NCBI GenBank assembly: GCA_003694965.1 | Contig: RFJG01000035.1 | Location: 1 to 5,502 of the forward strand | Source: Methanobacteriota archaeon | GTDB taxonomy: Archaea > Micrarchaeota > Micrarchaeia > Anstonellales > J096 | Length of the DNA stretch: 5,502 nt | Reading direction: 5' to 3' | Part shown: piece by piece, positions 4,488 to 5,502 of the stretch | Layout of the letters: each line of letters opens with the position of its first letter | How positions within the stretch are numbered: position 1 is the stretch's first letter | Translations under genes and position numbers: made by a program | The notes under the pieces: generated by a model | The model's database searches: none | Told to the model about the DNA's origin: nothing | The model's input: only the letters and a program-made list of their open reading frames with translations

Positions 4488-5502
4488 ATGAGAAGGATTT
4501 TTGTTGTGTTGTTAATAAGCGCGGTTGCTTTTAGCATAAGCCAAAGCACGTTGGAGGAGACTATAAAAAGTTATATACAAAAGGACGTATCCTGCAGTGT
4601 TGGGGAGATTCTTTTTAACTGCATAATAGATGTGAATGAACAGGCATTATTCTACTGCTCTGATGGAAATTGCTATATGAGGGTTATGGGAAAGCAAAGA
4701 AGTATGAGCGACAAGGGAAAAGTGATCGTAGACAATGCTTTCCTCGCTTGCCCTCTCCTTGAAAGGTTGGGAGTAGAGGGCTGTGAGTGCACAAAAAATA
4801 GTGAAGGTGTTGTATGCAACATAGACAAAGTTAAGATTGATGGGAGTTGCGGTAAAGATGATAGATGCAACACTAATGTATTGGGCACTAATAGAGAATT
4901 CACACTAAGAGATAGGAGAATGCTAAAAGAGTTTGAAGATGGTCATGTGGAAGAAATAAGGAACGGCTACATAAGAGTTACAAGAGAAGGAGATGTAAGG
5001 AAGCTCCACTTATATATGGGCAATTTCAAGGGAGCCATGATGACACTGGAAGGAACTATAATGAACGACACAGATAAGGCTGCCCTAAGAGCTGGTATGA
5101 AATCAGAGCTTAGCAAGATACGGGACAGGATAAGGAAAATGAGGAAAAATGCTGAAGTAGTCCAAGCAATAGAAATAAGCCCAGAGAATATGAGGCTCTC
5201 GCAAGCTAAGATAAGGTTTGAGCTGCCTTGCAGCAATTATGCTTGCGATAATGAGTATGAGGTATGGCACTTGAAGGATAGCGGAGAAGAAGAGAAGCTC
5301 AATGCAAGCGTTAGGAGGGAAGGGGAAACCCTCATCATAGAAGTTGAGGCAAAGAGCTTCAGCATATACGCACTTACAACTGTTGGCCAACTTTCCACAG
5401 AAAAGCCTAAAGAGATACCTTTAAAACCACAATCCAACACAAATAACATATGCCTCGGTGGCCTATTGCTAATAGGGGCTGGGGCTAAACTTGGCATTGA
5501 AA
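4488..5502 (+). CDS. Secreted cysteine-rich protein, unknown function, C-terminus cut by window edge
   Basis: This frame is open from 4488 to the right edge (338 residues). Residues 1-20 begin MRRIFVVLLISAVAFS, a Sec signal peptide. Residues 36-127 hold ten cysteines (36, 45, 57, 62, 88, 99, 101, 110, 121, 127), suggesting a disulphide-bonded extracytoplasmic domain that I do not recognise. Residues 195-227 are a charged, probably helical stretch. Residues 228-298 run from IEISPENM through AKIRFELP and EVWHL to FSIYAL, which recalls the PGF-pre-PGF-type beta domain of archaeal surface proteins (ITPEN ... IRF ... GFS.FAI), here with C248 and C253 added. After a proline-rich spacer, C322-LGGLLLIGAGA may start a membrane anchor, but the window ends. 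I preferred ATG 4488 for its RBS and clean signal peptide; ATG 4470 or 4473 would add six or five residues. It probably shares a transcript with the ATPase. Confidence 0.8.
   Translation, partial: MRRIFVVLLISAVAFSISQSTLEETIKSYIQKDVSCSVGEILFNCIIDVNEQALFYCSDGNCYMRVMGKQRSMSDKGKVIVDNAFLACPLLERLGVEGCECTKNSEGVVCNIDKVKIDGSCGKDDRCNTNVLGTNREFTLRDRRMLKEFEDGHVEEIRNGYIRVTREGDVRKLHLYMGNFKGAMMTLEGTIMNDTDKAALRAGMKSELSKIRDRIRKMRKNAEVVQAIEISPENMRLSQAKIRFELPCSNYACDNEYEVWHLKDSGEEEKLNASVRREGETLIIEVEAKSFSIYALTTVGQLSTEKPKEIPLKPQSNTNNICLGGLLLIGAGAKLGIE

Noticed and set aside
4673..5497. Minus-strand frames of 76-95 residues near the right edge
   Set aside because: The plus strand carries one continuous frame with a signal peptide and a recognisable beta domain across the whole stretch.
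1..5502. CRISPR array, insertion sequence or attachment site
   Set aside because: No regularly spaced direct repeats, transposase frame, or terminal inverted repeats were seen. A direct repeat of the tRNA 3' end was not noticed elsewhere in the window.

Overview
The window looks archaeal. The evidence is a tRNA gene with a 50-nt intron at position 37/38 flanked by a bulge-helix-bulge splice structure, A/T-rich TATA-like boxes lying 26-28 nt upstream of most starts (leaderless transcription), heavy use of AGG/AGA/ATA codons, a CPA1-type cation/proton antiporter, and a Cdc48-like AAA ATPase. Very short intergenic gaps and two divergent gene pairs suggest a compact genome, possibly a DPANN-type or other small uncultivated archaeon. 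That placement is inference; no marker here fixes the lineage.

Layout, left to right. (1) Positions 1-427, minus strand: the N-terminal part of a secreted, sequon-rich protein with the start of a LamG/concanavalin-like domain; it runs off the left edge. (2) A 46-bp divergent promoter gap. (3) 474-1085, plus: a calcineurin-like metallophosphoesterase. (4) 1123-1347, plus: a 74-residue lysine-rich protein of unknown role. (5) 1380-1503, plus: an intron-containing elongator tRNA-Met(CAU). (6) 1509-2765, minus: a cation/proton antiporter, convergent with the tRNA and only 5 bp from it. (7) A 54-bp divergent gap with a single TATA-like box midway between two starts. (8) 2820-4466, plus: a five-TPR plus AAA ATPase fusion. 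(9) 4488 to the right edge, plus: a secreted, cysteine-rich protein, 21 nt downstream of the ATPase and probably co-transcribed with it.

The most interesting signal is inside the tRNA-Met intron. It contains a perfect box D' (CTGA), a 4-nt spacer and a near-perfect box C' (ATGATGT). The 11 nt before CTGA are complementary to the host tRNA's own anticodon loop. The fifth guide base upstream of CTGA pairs with C34, which is the position rule for archaeal box C/D 2'-O-methylation guides. The intron therefore looks like a self-targeting guide for Cm34 of elongator tRNA-Met, comparable to the known tRNA-Trp intron guide. The same complementarity makes a 10-bp hairpin that excludes the splicing fold, so methylation and splicing may be ordered or in competition.

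The rest reads as ordinary membrane, surface and protein-remodelling genes. The TPR-AAA ATPase and the secreted cysteine-rich protein may work together, but only their adjacency supports this.
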